Shown piece by piece: positions 1 to 7,986 of a stretch of DNA of 34,036 nucleotides. Origin of the DNA: Gammaproteobacteria bacterium (GTDB lineage: Bacteria; Pseudomonadota; Gammaproteobacteria; Pseudomonadales; Azotimanducaceae); the NCBI GenBank assembly GCA_016874135.1, contig VGVE01000029.1, positions 1 to 34,036 on the forward strand, written 5' to 3'. Position numbers and translations under genes: made by a program. Below the pieces are notes generated by a model. It worked only from the letters and a program-made list of their open reading frames with translations, ran no database searches and was not told the DNA's origin. Position 1 is the stretch's first letter. Every line of letters starts with the position of its first letter.

Positions 1-258
1 GCCAAGAAAGTCTGCGAGCGCGCGCAGCGTCTTGTCGTCAATGCCGGTTGCATTCGGCTGCATCAGGCCGGTGGTGAGCGATGCATAGATCGCATCGGCA
101 CCGATCAGCTGGAACTTCACCTGGTGCGGCGCTTTCGGCACGCTGCCGTCATGACAACTCCCGCAGCGGGCGTTGTAGAGCGACTGCATGTCATTGCCAC
201 GCCCGGGTGGCGCAACCAGGAACAATCCAAAAAGTAAAACGAGGAGCAGCTGCGTCAT
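1..258 (-). CDS. Cytochrome c domain protein, N-terminal part only
   Basis: The frame starts at 258 and runs off the left edge of the window, so only 86 codons are visible. It opens with a hydrophobic Sec-type signal peptide (MTQLLLVLLFGLFLV), followed by one c-type heme motif, CGSCH, at about residues 32-36. A Met in the stretch TTGLMQP could be the distal heme ligand. This order, a signal peptide and a short cytochrome c domain at the very N-terminus, is known from periplasmic PQQ-type quinohemoproteins of the polyvinyl-alcohol dehydrogenase type, which carry a beta-propeller after the cytochrome. That assignment is inference because the rest is missing; a free cytochrome c is the alternative. 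It follows the ferredoxin gene on the same strand. A GGAGG lies about 13 bases upstream of the ATG, which is a long spacing. Confidence 0.6.
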   Translation of the reverse strand, partial: MTQLLLVLLFGLFLVAPPGRGNDMQSLYNARCGSCHDGSVPKAPHQVKFQLIGADAIYASLTTGLMQPNATGIDDKTLRALADFLG

Positions 259-348
259 ACGTGTGAACACCCCTCCGAGATGATATGGGTTCAGGCTACT
301 GGTTCCGGGGAACCGGCGCCTGTAATAAACGCTGTCAATGAAACCGGG

Positions 349-648
349 TCAGGTAACCGACTGGCCGCTCGATGCCAGGCGGTCAACTTCGGCTCGCGCC
401 GCGGTCTTGTCCTTGAAATACAACGCGTTCAGCGCCGTAAAGTGGCTCACTTCCTTGGGCACGTTCCGGTCGGCAAAGATCGCGCCCACCGGGCACGCCG
501 ATTCACACGCAGCACAATCGATACAGTCTGTTGGATGTACGAAGCACATGCGGTCGTCATCTTCCTGGTAAATGCAGTCAACCGGGCACACTTCAACGCA
601 GGAAGCGTCTTTGACATCGATGCAGGCATTGGTGATGACAAAGGTCAT
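349..648 (-). CDS. fdxA: 7Fe ferredoxin (3Fe-4S plus 4Fe-4S)
   Basis: This 99-residue soluble electron carrier matches the FdxA family in motif order. Cys9, Cys17 and Cys21 (C-x7-C-x3-CP) are followed by a C-x2-C-x2-C-x3-CP motif in CIDCAACESACP, the pattern of one 3Fe-4S and one 4Fe-4S cluster. The position between Cys9 and Cys17 that holds a cysteine in 8Fe ferredoxins is Val12, which supports a 3Fe-4S first cluster. I chose the ATG at 648 because GAGGAA sits just upstream and the family begins at MTFVI; the frame stays open about 20 codons further but has no such site. It is divergent from the P450 operon, and FdxA-type ferredoxins are known P450 electron donors, so a redox link to 883-4991 is a reasonable inference. 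Confidence 0.88.
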   Translation of the reverse strand: MTFVITNACIDVKDASCVEVCPVDCIYQEDDDRMCFVHPTDCIDCAACESACPVGAIFADRNVPKEVSHFTALNALYFKDKTAARAEVDRLASSGQSVT

Positions 649-784
649 CGTTTCCTCACGCGGTGGAACAATGATCAAAACGTAAACCAAAGCCCGCCGT
701 CTTGCCAACTCGCACGGGCAAATTCAGCGCGGCGGATCTACGCTCCTCGCAACCCACGGTTTCGTAAACGCCACTCCCCATACA

Positions 785-818
785 CTACTTCCTTTAGGCT
801 ACTTCCTTCCGCCTACTT
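785..818. repeat. Three CTACTT direct repeats at 14-bp spacing
   Basis: CTACTT occurs at 785-790, 799-804 and 813-818, so the starts are exactly 14 bases apart. The first two copies share ten bases, CTACTTCCTT. They lie in the 234-bp region between the divergent ferredoxin and P450 genes. Regularly spaced short repeats in such a place could be activator sites; this is inference, and no regulator is encoded nearby. Confidence 0.4.
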
Positions 819-882
819 GGCAGCCCGGCGCTCTGCGGGTTAGCTTACGGCCAGATACTCTTTGTCAATCCGAGGAGCACCC

Positions 883-2316
883 ATGGACGTTTTGCGAGAC
901 TACGCGAACGAACTTGATGCCGAAGTCCATTCCACCGATCCGGGCGGCACGATCACTTTTCCGCTGATGCCGGTCGGCCAGACGGTCGACATGGGTCACG
1001 ACACCCGCGGCAAGCCGCTTTTCGATCCGCGGATCTTCAGCTCACGGGAGTTCTTCCGGAACCCTTATCCGTATTACCGCATCCTCCGGGATCACTACCC
1101 GGTGTATCACGACAAGCTGCATAACACCTACTACATCACCCGCTATGAGGACGTCTGGCGCTGCTATTTTGACGACGAGGGCTTCAATACGATCCCCAAA
1201 GGCAGCTCGTCAGGGGTTCTCGGCAACACCCAGCTGGAACTCTCCGGCATCGAACACCGCCGGCGACGCAATCTCTACGGCCAGCACCTTGTCGGTCGCA
1301 GTCTCGACCTGCGGGTGCCATCGATCCAGCGGCTCGCACGCGACATGATCCGCGACTGGGACAACCAGACCGATACCCCCTGGGTGATCGACGAGGGCAA
1401 GAAGCGCATCGTTGAACTCGGCATGGCTTTCGCCAATGAATTCCCGGTGCGGGTCGTCTGCGAAGTGCTCGGTTTTCCGAGCGAAGCTCAAAAGCAGTTC
1501 TACTACTGGTACAACTCCATGATGTCGGGGCTCGGTGGCTCACTGACCCACAAACAGGGCCTCGAAGCGCGACAGTCCCTGGAAGACTATGTGCAGGACC
1601 TCGTTGAAGAACGTCGCCGCAAGCCGTCTTTCCTCAAGGATGAAGACGGCAAGATCATCGGCAAGGACATCATCACCAAGCTCTGCGAAACGAAAGTCGA
1701 CGGTGACTATCTATCGACGGAAGAGATCACCTCGAACATCGCACTGGTGGTCGCTGCGGGTGGTGAGACCACACGCGGCGCGATCATCAATATGTGGTAT
1801 CTGCTCTTGCAGCATCCGGATCAGTTCGCTGCGCTCTGTGCCAACCCCGATGAAACATGGGATCGTGCCTTTCACGAAACGCTGCGCAACTCATCTCCCA
1901 TCGGCGGCCAACCGCGCCACAATACGTTCGATGTGAACATGCACGGCATGCACGTCCCGGCCGGTTCCCTGATGCAGATGGTCGACTTCTCCGCCAACCA
2001 CGATGACCGGGTGTTCAAGGATCCGGAGAAGTTCGACATCTTCCGTGACGACCTCTATTCCGGAAAGTTGCTGCGGTCCGGTTTCATGAAAGAAGGTCGC
2101 TGCTCGCACATGGCATTTGGTGTCGGTCCACACCTTTGTCCCGGCGCGTGGATCTCCCACCAGGAAGCCGTTGAAGGCTCGCGGATCCTGCAAAGAACGT
2201 TGAAGAACATCCGTCTGTGTACCGAGCGCATGCCCAAGGATATTGACGGCGTTTCTCTTGCACCCATCGGCATCGTGCGGGTGCCTCAACTCTGGCTGGA
2301 GTACGACCGCGAATGA
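883..2316 (+). CDS. Cytochrome P450 (catalytic), first gene of oxygenase operon
   Basis: This 477-residue bacterial P450 should be a soluble heme-thiolate monooxygenase fed by a ferredoxin. All hallmarks are present: the C-helix EHRRRR, the I-helix AAGGETT at about 291-297 with Glu295-Thr296 for oxygen activation, the K-helix ETLR (Glu332 to Arg335), and the heme loop FGVGPHLCPG at 412-421 with Cys419 as the ligand. The ATG at 883 follows CGAGGAG at 871-877 with good spacing; a TTG at 862 would add seven residues but has no site. The stop overlaps the next start (ATGA at 2313-2316), so the next protein is probably made in step with it. The substrate is unknown. The SDRs downstream suggest that its alcohol product is oxidised further. 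Confidence 0.93.
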   Translation: MDVLRDYANELDAEVHSTDPGGTITFPLMPVGQTVDMGHDTRGKPLFDPRIFSSREFFRNPYPYYRILRDHYPVYHDKLHNTYYITRYEDVWRCYFDDEGFNTIPKGSSSGVLGNTQLELSGIEHRRRRNLYGQHLVGRSLDLRVPSIQRLARDMIRDWDNQTDTPWVIDEGKKRIVELGMAFANEFPVRVVCEVLGFPSEAQKQFYYWYNSMMSGLGGSLTHKQGLEARQSLEDYVQDLVEERRRKPSFLKDEDGKIIGKDIITKLCETKVDGDYLSTEEITSNIALVVAAGGETTRGAIINMWYLLLQHPDQFAALCANPDETWDRAFHETLRNSSPIGGQPRHNTFDVNMHGMHVPAGSLMQMVDFSANHDDRVFKDPEKFDIFRDDLYSGKLLRSGFMKEGRCSHMAFGVGPHLCPGAWISHQEAVEGSRILQRTLKNIRLCTERMPKDIDGVSLAPIGIVRVPQLWLEYDRE

Positions 2317-3641
2317 ATGCTCCGGTGACAACAGGAGATGCTCCGGCAACCGATGACGTAGTGATCGGTGATAACGGTGTTGCCATTCCGCGCTTCAACC
2401 ATGGTGGTACCGGCTGGCGCTCCTACGAGGTTCACCAACGCGAACGTGTCGGTGAATCCACGGAGAAGATCAACGGCGCACAGCTGGCATCCGCCGAATA
2501 CGCCGCTGATCCGTATCCGCTGCTGGCCATCCTGCGCGAGAACTATCCGTGTTATCGCGACTGGATCAACAACTGTTACTGGATCACGCGTTACGACGAT
2601 GTCACTTCGATTTTCACCGACGAGGCCAACTTCGAAAACCGCAGCAAACTCTGGTACTACGGCATCGAAGGTTTTGGCCGCGATCTTCGTGAAGAGCTGC
2701 CGGTGCTGTGGGCCTGGTCGAAGGCCATGGATGCGTTCGCGGAGACCGATACACAACGTCTGATCGAGGGTTTTCGCAAGGGTGTAACCGATCTTGCCCG
2801 GGACTTTGCGGCACAGCTGCCGATCCTGCTGCTCGGCAGGATGTTCGAAGTCCCCGATACCGAGCTCGCCCCTTTCGCGATCCGTTACCGTCGCGCACAG
2901 CGTGGTGTGTTGTGGCATCCCACCGCGCAGGAAACGGGTAAAGGCGCGCTGCTGGAACTGCTGCAGTACTTCGAACCGAAACTGCGACAGGTCGGGAACA
3001 GCGATACCAGCGTGCTGGCAGCCATCGCCGGCCTCGGTGGCACAGCTGCCGATGTGGTCACCACGTTGCTCGAAGCGGATCACGAAACCCTGCATGGCGC
3101 TCTTGGCAACCTGTGGATGAACCTCCTGTCGCAGCCGGGGGCGCTACATGTCGTCAAGTCGGATCGTCTGGCGATGAAGATCGCCTATCTCGAAGCCATG
3201 CGGCATTCACCACCGGTGATTACGTCGGAACGATTTGCCCGCCACGAGGTGGAAAGATTCGGCAAGCTGATTCCGGAAGGCGGGCTGCTCCGAGTATCGG
3301 CACTTGCCGCCAATCGCGACCCGCGAATTTTCAACGATTCGGACCAGTTTATCGCCGATCGACGCGACATCTGCCACCGCGAAGCGCGCGGACACTATCG
3401 CGCTGACGGTTTGCCGCAGGGAATCGCCTTTGGCATGGGCAGGCCCACCCGGCATCCCGCTGTACCGGAAGACAGGCCACGTTCACTGTATGCGCTCACC
3501 CGGGATACTGCCGTCACCGCCAGCTGGACTCTGGCGCAGAAGTTGCCTGGGATCGCACTCGAGCCAGGCTTTGTACCCACCATGCGCTGCCTGCGGATCG
3601 GTGAAGTATTTACGTGCTGGCAGCTACCTGTCGCGTACTAG
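2313..3641 (+). CDS. Cytochrome P450-like protein lacking the heme cysteine
   Basis: This 442-residue protein has a P450-like sequence from end to end. It keeps the K-helix ExxR (Glu294, Arg297 in LEAMR) and the start of the heme loop, FGMG at 373-376. The loop then reads RPTR, so the histidine position is Pro378 and the Cys position is Arg380 (CGG at 3450-3452). The C-helix HxxxR is replaced by DTQR, and the I-helix signature is EADHETL (254-260) instead of AGxxTT. The frame stays open and P450-like for about 60 more residues, so this is not a simple frameshift. P450 homologues without the cysteine are known as glycosyltransferase helpers (EryCII, DesVIII, TylMII), but no glycosyltransferase is here. 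An auxiliary or regulatory partner for the overlapping upstream P450 is my inference. Confidence 0.8.
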   Translation: MNAPVTTGDAPATDDVVIGDNGVAIPRFNHGGTGWRSYEVHQRERVGESTEKINGAQLASAEYAADPYPLLAILRENYPCYRDWINNCYWITRYDDVTSIFTDEANFENRSKLWYYGIEGFGRDLREELPVLWAWSKAMDAFAETDTQRLIEGFRKGVTDLARDFAAQLPILLLGRMFEVPDTELAPFAIRYRRAQRGVLWHPTAQETGKGALLELLQYFEPKLRQVGNSDTSVLAAIAGLGGTAADVVTTLLEADHETLHGALGNLWMNLLSQPGALHVVKSDRLAMKIAYLEAMRHSPPVITSERFARHEVERFGKLIPEGGLLRVSALAANRDPRIFNDSDQFIADRRDICHREARGHYRADGLPQGIAFGMGRPTRHPAVPEDRPRSLYALTRDTAVTASWTLAQKLPGIALEPGFVPTMRCLRIGEVFTCWQLPVAY

Positions 3642-3648
3642 CCAATAA

Positions 3649-3666
3649 GGAGCCTGTAGAGGCTCC
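3649..3666 (+). other. Intercistronic stem-loop
   Basis: GGAGCC and GGCTCC form a perfect 6-bp stem around a 6-base loop in the 69-bp gap between the P450-like gene and the next P450. No T-run follows, so it is not a standard terminator. It may protect or separate mRNA segments of the operon. Confidence 0.3.
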
Positions 3667-3710
3667 GCGTCAGCAACAAGAATCAGAACAGTCAGAGAGG
3701 GGGAATCAAC

Positions 3711-4991
3711 ATGGCTGAAGCTGCTGCAAAACCCGGTCTGCCAAACGAGATCGATCCACGCGAGTTCGACGGACCCAATTTCCAGAAAAACCCGTTTGAT
3801 CTCTACAAACGTCTACGCGATCACCATCCGATTTTTCATGACCGCTTCCACAACCGTTGGGCAGTGAGCCGGTACTGGGATGTGGATGCCTGCTTCCAGG
3901 ACAACCAGAGCTTTGACCGGGCCATGTACAAACCCGATGGTCCCTACAAGTTCGGCACCAACCACGTCTTTGGGCCTAACATCCTTGAATACGGCAACAG
4001 CGACGAACACCGCCGTTTGCGCAACATCGTCGCCGGCCAGTTTGTTGGCCAGAAGCTCGATGATTTCATTCCGATGATCCACCAGATCAGCGACGAGGTG
4101 ATAGACCGCTTCAAAGACAAGAAGAGCTTCGAGCTGATCAGGGAATTCTCCAGCCAGGTACCGATCCGGGTGATCTCCAACATGCTGGGCCTGCCGCGCA
4201 AGGACGAGGACATGTTTGTGGAGTGGTACCAGGCGCTCATTGCCGGACTCGGCTTTGGTGGCGAACACCTGATGCGAGGCATCCGGGCACGCAACCAGAT
4301 GTGGGAATACCTAGACCCGCTCATTGCCGAGCGAACCGGCAAGGATGGCGAAGACCTGCTGTCGCGAATCTGCAACGCGGAACTGGCGGGCAGCCGAATG
4401 ACGCCGGAAGAAATAAAGGGCTTCGTCGCGCTGTTGCTTGCCGCAGGGGGCGATACGACCGACAAGGCCATCGCCAACATGTGGTATCACATGACCTATA
4501 CGCGTCCGGATCAGCTGGATGCCGTCGCCAAGGATCCGGACCTTTGGCAAAACGTGTTCACCGAGATGATGCGTTACGACGCGGTGGTTCACATGCAGTT
4601 CCGTTACACCACGCGCGAAGTCGAGATGCACGGCCGTGTCATCCCCGAGCGTGCCGGTGTGATCCTCTATCTCGGCGCCGGCAATCGCGACGAAAGGGTG
4701 TTCAAGAATCCGGATACCTTCGATGTATTCCGCGAAGATCTGCACATGGGTCGGGAAAACCGCTCCGGCCGTTACAAGGACTCCAAACCAGGGCATCTCG
4801 GGTTTGGCATTGGCCAGCATTTCTGCATGGGTTATGCGATGGCACGCCAGGAATCGCAGATCGCCTGTACGCATCTGCTCGAAGCGCTGGGTCGCCCGCA
4901 GCCACGCGACGCAGTACATCCGGGCATCACGTCACCGTCCATTGATTCAGGTGGTTTTCGCGCCCCTCAGGAACTCTGGTTAACCCGCTAG
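3711..4991 (+). CDS. Cytochrome P450 (catalytic), third P450 fold of the operon
   Basis: This 426-residue soluble P450 has a full set of motifs: the C-helix DEHRRLR, the I-helix AAGGDTT (244-250, acid-Thr pair Asp248-Thr249), the K-helix EMMR (Glu285 to Arg288), and the heme loop FGIGQHFCMG (365-374) with Cys372. The start at 3711 follows GAGAGGGGG. The end is a tandem stop, TAG TGA, and a strong AGGAGG for the ferredoxin gene begins a few bases later, so the two are co-translated and the ferredoxin is probably its electron donor. It resembles the first P450 in general organisation, so the two may act on successive positions of one substrate or on related substrates. The substrate cannot be read from the sequence. 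Confidence 0.93.
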   Translation: MAEAAAKPGLPNEIDPREFDGPNFQKNPFDLYKRLRDHHPIFHDRFHNRWAVSRYWDVDACFQDNQSFDRAMYKPDGPYKFGTNHVFGPNILEYGNSDEHRRLRNIVAGQFVGQKLDDFIPMIHQISDEVIDRFKDKKSFELIREFSSQVPIRVISNMLGLPRKDEDMFVEWYQALIAGLGFGGEHLMRGIRARNQMWEYLDPLIAERTGKDGEDLLSRICNAELAGSRMTPEEIKGFVALLLAAGGDTTDKAIANMWYHMTYTRPDQLDAVAKDPDLWQNVFTEMMRYDAVVHMQFRYTTREVEMHGRVIPERAGVILYLGAGNRDERVFKNPDTFDVFREDLHMGRENRSGRYKDSKPGHLGFGIGQHFCMGYAMARQESQIACTHLLEALGRPQPRDAVHPGITSPSIDSGGFRAPQELWLTR

Positions 4992-5005
4992 TGATAGGAG
5001 GTTGA

Positions 5006-5200
5006 ATGAAAGTCCGTATCGACCTCAATATCTGTCTGCGGGCAGGTGAGTGTTATTACAACCACCCCGAGCTCTTTCGCTTCAGCCAGAGTGGTGATCC
5101 GGAAATCCTGGCGCGTGAGCTGAACACCCCGGAGCTCATCAAGCATGCCAAAGAAGCGGCGGCGATCTGCCCCGCCTCGGCCATCATCGTGGAGGACTGA
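5006..5200 (+). CDS. Small ferredoxin, P450-associated 3Fe-4S type
   Basis: This 64-residue acidic protein shows the arrangement of P450-linked ferredoxins: MKVRIDLNIC at the start, Cys10-x5-Cys16, and a distant Cys55-Pro (AAAICPASAI). Three cysteines with this spacing usually hold a 3Fe-4S cluster, although some relatives bind 4Fe-4S with a non-cysteine ligand. It is placed 14 bases after the P450 at 3711 with AGGAGG before its ATG, and three bases before the next gene. It should shuttle electrons from a reductase to one or both P450s. No ferredoxin reductase gene is visible in the window. Confidence 0.88.
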   Translation: MKVRIDLNICLRAGECYYNHPELFRFSQSGDPEILARELNTPELIKHAKEAAAICPASAIIVED

Positions 5201-5203
5201 ACC

Positions 5204-6109
5204 ATGACAACAAAGACGTCGCTCAAAGGCAAAAACGCCATCGTTACAGGCGCTGCTGTTGGATTGGGTAATGCCTATGCAGCGGCCCTCGCTGGCGAAG
5301 GCGTGAACATCGCTGTCATCGACATCCGTGAAGATGTTGCGAAAGTCCCTTCTCAGCTCGCCCGGCACGGCGTGAAGGTCCTCGCTTTCCATGGCGACGT
5401 TGCCAACCCCGCGGATGTGCGCAGGGTCGTCGATACCACTCAGTCGGTCTTTGGCAGCATCGATATACTCATCAACAACGCGGGTATCTGGGGTGCAAGT
5501 GGCGCCGAGGATGATCTCGACAAATCACTCGCGGATTACGAGAAGATCGTTGGCACCAACATGAAAGGCGAATATCTCTTCGGCCGCGCTGTCATCCCCA
5601 TCATGATTGCGCAGGGCAAGGGCGGTGAGATCGTCAACGTGGCTACAGACCACCATGTGACGTGTGGCACGCCCCACAACGTTTGCCCGAACCTGGCGAC
5701 CTGTCCGTGGAATAAACCGAATCCGGGTTTCCAGGGCCCGCCGAGGCCAACCGGTGGTGGCGAAATGATGGATCTCTACGACGCCGGCAAGTGGGGCCTC
5801 AACGGATTCCTGTTCGCATGGGCCAAGGCGCTGCGGCCACACAACATCCGTGTCAACGGCTTCTGCATGGGCGCTACCGATTCATACATGCTGCGGTCCT
5901 TCCACAACTTCAACCCCTCCAAAGAGGAAGAAGCGAGCTGGATGCGGGCCGAAGACAATGCACAGGCACTGATTGATCTGCTGAAGGAAGGGCCGCAGGG
6001 CCGAACGGCGGAGAACATGAACTTCTGCGTGGGTCGACCGGTAAAACTCGAACCACCACGGAGCTTGAAGTACATCCTGCCCGAATCCGTGGCTACCACA
6101 GGCGCCTGA
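5204..6109 (+). CDS. Short-chain dehydrogenase with cysteine-rich insertion
   Basis: This 301-residue SDR has the TGAAVGLG nucleotide motif (15-22), Asp40 at the end of the second strand (NAD preference), NNAG at 91-94, and the catalytic pair Tyr192 and Lys196 in YDAGK. It is longer than the usual 250-260 residues because about 30 extra residues sit between the catalytic Ser position and the Tyr. That segment contains Cys154, Cys161 and Cys167 with His150, His151 and His158, which could bind a metal, or form a lid over the active site. The Ser position reads Ala147-Thr148, so a Thr would have to serve. The ATG lies three bases after the ferredoxin stop. A role in oxidising the P450 product is inference from context. 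Confidence 0.85.
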   Translation: MTTKTSLKGKNAIVTGAAVGLGNAYAAALAGEGVNIAVIDIREDVAKVPSQLARHGVKVLAFHGDVANPADVRRVVDTTQSVFGSIDILINNAGIWGASGAEDDLDKSLADYEKIVGTNMKGEYLFGRAVIPIMIAQGKGGEIVNVATDHHVTCGTPHNVCPNLATCPWNKPNPGFQGPPRPTGGGEMMDLYDAGKWGLNGFLFAWAKALRPHNIRVNGFCMGATDSYMLRSFHNFNPSKEEEASWMRAEDNAQALIDLLKEGPQGRTAENMNFCVGRPVKLEPPRSLKYILPESVATTGA

Positions 6110-6119
6110 GGGGAACATC

Positions 6120-6896
6120 ATGGGAACGCTTGAAAACAAAGTCGCGATCGTCAGCGGCGCCGCGCAGGGGCTCGGCAAGTCATTCGCGGAACGTCTCGCG
6201 AAAGAAGGCGCGAGGGTCGTCGCGTTTGACACTCAGGCCGCGATCAACAGCGCCTTCAACGGCAACAAAAACATCAAACCCTTAATCGCCGATGTTTCCA
6301 AACGCCTGGACGTGGAAAAAGTCATTGCAACCGCTGCTTCGCTTGGCGGCATTCATGTTGTCGTGAACAACGCCGGCAAGTGGAAGAAAACGCCAGTAAC
6401 GAGTTCCTGGGAACAGGCGGTTGCAGACTGGGACGAGATCATGGATACCAACTTCAAAGGCGTGATGCTGCTCTCCCGCGCCGCAGTTCCCCACATAATC
6501 AAGTCCGGCGGTGGTGACATTATCAATATCTCCACCTACTACGTGCTTCCTGCCCGCAGCGACGGCACCAATCCACCCGACACCGATCTCTACGCCGCTT
6601 CGAAGTGGGCGCTGAACGGCTTTACTGATGCGTGGGCAAAATCACTCGCCAAGCACAACATCCGCGTCAACGGCATGTGCATGGGCGCGACGGATTCACC
6701 AATGCTGCGTGGGCTCTTTCCGGATAAACAGCTGCCGCCCGACATGGCGGCCACTGTCATGTCGCCCGATGCCATCGCCGGCCAGATGATCGACCTGATG
6801 CGCGATGGCCGCACCGGCGAGAACATCGGCGCTTGGGTCGGTCATCCCATTGGCTTGCCACCACGCAAAGCCGCACATTTGCGGATGACGGATTGA
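6120..6896 (+). CDS. Short-chain dehydrogenase/reductase
   Basis: A 258-residue SDR with the cofactor motif SGAAQGLG, an Asp after the second strand (VVAFDT, favouring NAD), NNAG, and Tyr158-x3-Lys162 in YAASK. The catalytic Ser region reads Ser138-Thr139 and the spacing to the Tyr is about 20 instead of 13, so it has a moderate insertion in the same place as the gene before it. The two proteins also share the phrases HNIRVNG and CMGATDS, so they are probably diverged duplicates. The start has GAGGGGAA eight bases upstream. It lies ten bases after the previous SDR and is part of the P450 operon. The substrate is not evident. Confidence 0.88.
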   Translation: MGTLENKVAIVSGAAQGLGKSFAERLAKEGARVVAFDTQAAINSAFNGNKNIKPLIADVSKRLDVEKVIATAASLGGIHVVVNNAGKWKKTPVTSSWEQAVADWDEIMDTNFKGVMLLSRAAVPHIIKSGGGDIINISTYYVLPARSDGTNPPDTDLYAASKWALNGFTDAWAKSLAKHNIRVNGMCMGATDSPMLRGLFPDKQLPPDMAATVMSPDAIAGQMIDLMRDGRTGENIGAWVGHPIGLPPRKAAHLRMTD

Positions 6897-6944
6897 ACAG
6901 ACCGTTCAAGTCACGAAAAACCTCAAGAACTCGAGAGAAAACGT

Positions 6945-7718
6945 ATGGGTATGCACGAACAATTCCGTCTCGACGGACAGGTGGCCGTTGTAACGGGCAG
7001 TGGTCGCGGGATTGGCCGCGGCATTGCGCATGGATTGGCAGATTGTGGTGCCGATGTCGTCGTCATCGCCCGTCGTCAGGCGGACGTGGATGAAGTCGCT
7101 GCCGAAATCCGCGCCAAAGGTCGCCGCAGCATGGGACTTTCCGCCGACGTCCTGGACTGGACCTCAATTCCTGCTGCCCTCGATCGCGTCGTGGCTGAAT
7201 TAGGCCGTCTCGATATCATGGTCAACAACGCCGGCGGCAACCTTGATCGAAAAGTGTATGCCCTGCCAGACATCTCCATGGAGAAGTTCGACGAACAACT
7301 ACATCTCAACATGAAAACCAAGTGGTGGGGTTCACAACAAGCAGCCAAACGCATGAAGAGTGGTGGCCGGATCATCAACATCATCTCCATTGCCGCGCAC
7401 AAACCGTCACCGGGATTCGGTGTCTACTCCGCCGCCAACATGGGCATGATCTCCATGACACGCACACTGGCGGTGGAGCTCGCGCCGAAGCGGATCACCG
7501 TCAACTGCATCGCACCCGGCATCATCGTCACCGACATGCTGAAAGAAACCATGCACATCTCCGATGAACAGGCACATGCCGCCTTCGACAAGGTCATCCC
7601 TCTCGGTCGTACGGGCACTCCGGAAGACTGCGCCGCCGCCGCAGTGTTTTTTGCGTCACCGGCAGCTCAGTGGATCACCGGGCAGTTCATCGATGTGGCG
7701 GGCGGACAGCCGACCTGA
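6945..7718 (+). CDS. Short-chain dehydrogenase with Lys-to-Asn active-site change
   Basis: A 257-residue SDR of standard length with TGSGRGIG (17-24), an Arg-Arg pair after the second strand (ARRQ, typical of NADP use), NNAG, catalytic Ser147 and Tyr160 at the standard spacing of 13, and the ending TGQFIDVAGG. The active-site Lys is replaced: the motif reads YSAAN (Asn164, AAC at 7434-7436) where nearly all SDRs have YxxxK. The surrounding residues (MGMISMTRTLAVEL) are fully conserved in style, so a frame problem is unlikely. Loss of this Lys normally removes or greatly lowers activity, so the protein may have an altered or non-catalytic role. It is the last gene of the operon, with GAGAG before the ATG and stops TGA TAG in tandem. 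Confidence 0.88.
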   Translation: MGMHEQFRLDGQVAVVTGSGRGIGRGIAHGLADCGADVVVIARRQADVDEVAAEIRAKGRRSMGLSADVLDWTSIPAALDRVVAELGRLDIMVNNAGGNLDRKVYALPDISMEKFDEQLHLNMKTKWWGSQQAAKRMKSGGRIINIISIAAHKPSPGFGVYSAANMGMISMTRTLAVELAPKRITVNCIAPGIIVTDMLKETMHISDEQAHAAFDKVIPLGRTGTPEDCAAAAVFFASPAAQWITGQFIDVAGGQPT

Positions 7719-7986
7719 TAGCACTTATAAGACCGGACCGTTCTGCGCGTCAGATCGATCCCGTTTGGCGCACGAGAGTACGCTGTTTTATCGCGCTGAG
7801 GGCGCTCATGGAATACGGACTGTTCGATGCTCGACAGCGCTGGCCGAACGTCTGTCACGTCGCTTTGGAACTGGGCCTGAAACCGGCTGTTTCAGCGAAT
7901 AGCGGCAAAGCTGTCACCGGTTCACACAGCCGGCAGCGTGTAGTGGCTGAAGCCGGTCTCCACCACGACTACCCTGCTTCGGCACT
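7719..7986. other. 268-bp interval without a supported gene
   Basis: Short open frames cross this stretch but none has a ribosome site or a recognisable family. The only structure I see is a 7-bp inverted repeat, CTGAAAC and GTTTCAG, at 7877-7895 with a 5-base loop and no T-run. It could be the weak end of the P450 operon or eroded 5' sequence of the flippase remnant. Confidence 0.35.

Noticed and set aside
2286..3095. Minus-strand open frame of 269 codons over the P450-like gene
   Set aside because: It is antisense to a frame with P450 similarity along its whole length, and has no ribosome site or family traits.
3420..3500. A frameshift as the cause of the missing P450 cysteine
   Set aside because: The other frames give no FGxGxHxCxG pattern with sound context, and the original frame stays P450-like to the end, so the change looks inherent to the protein.
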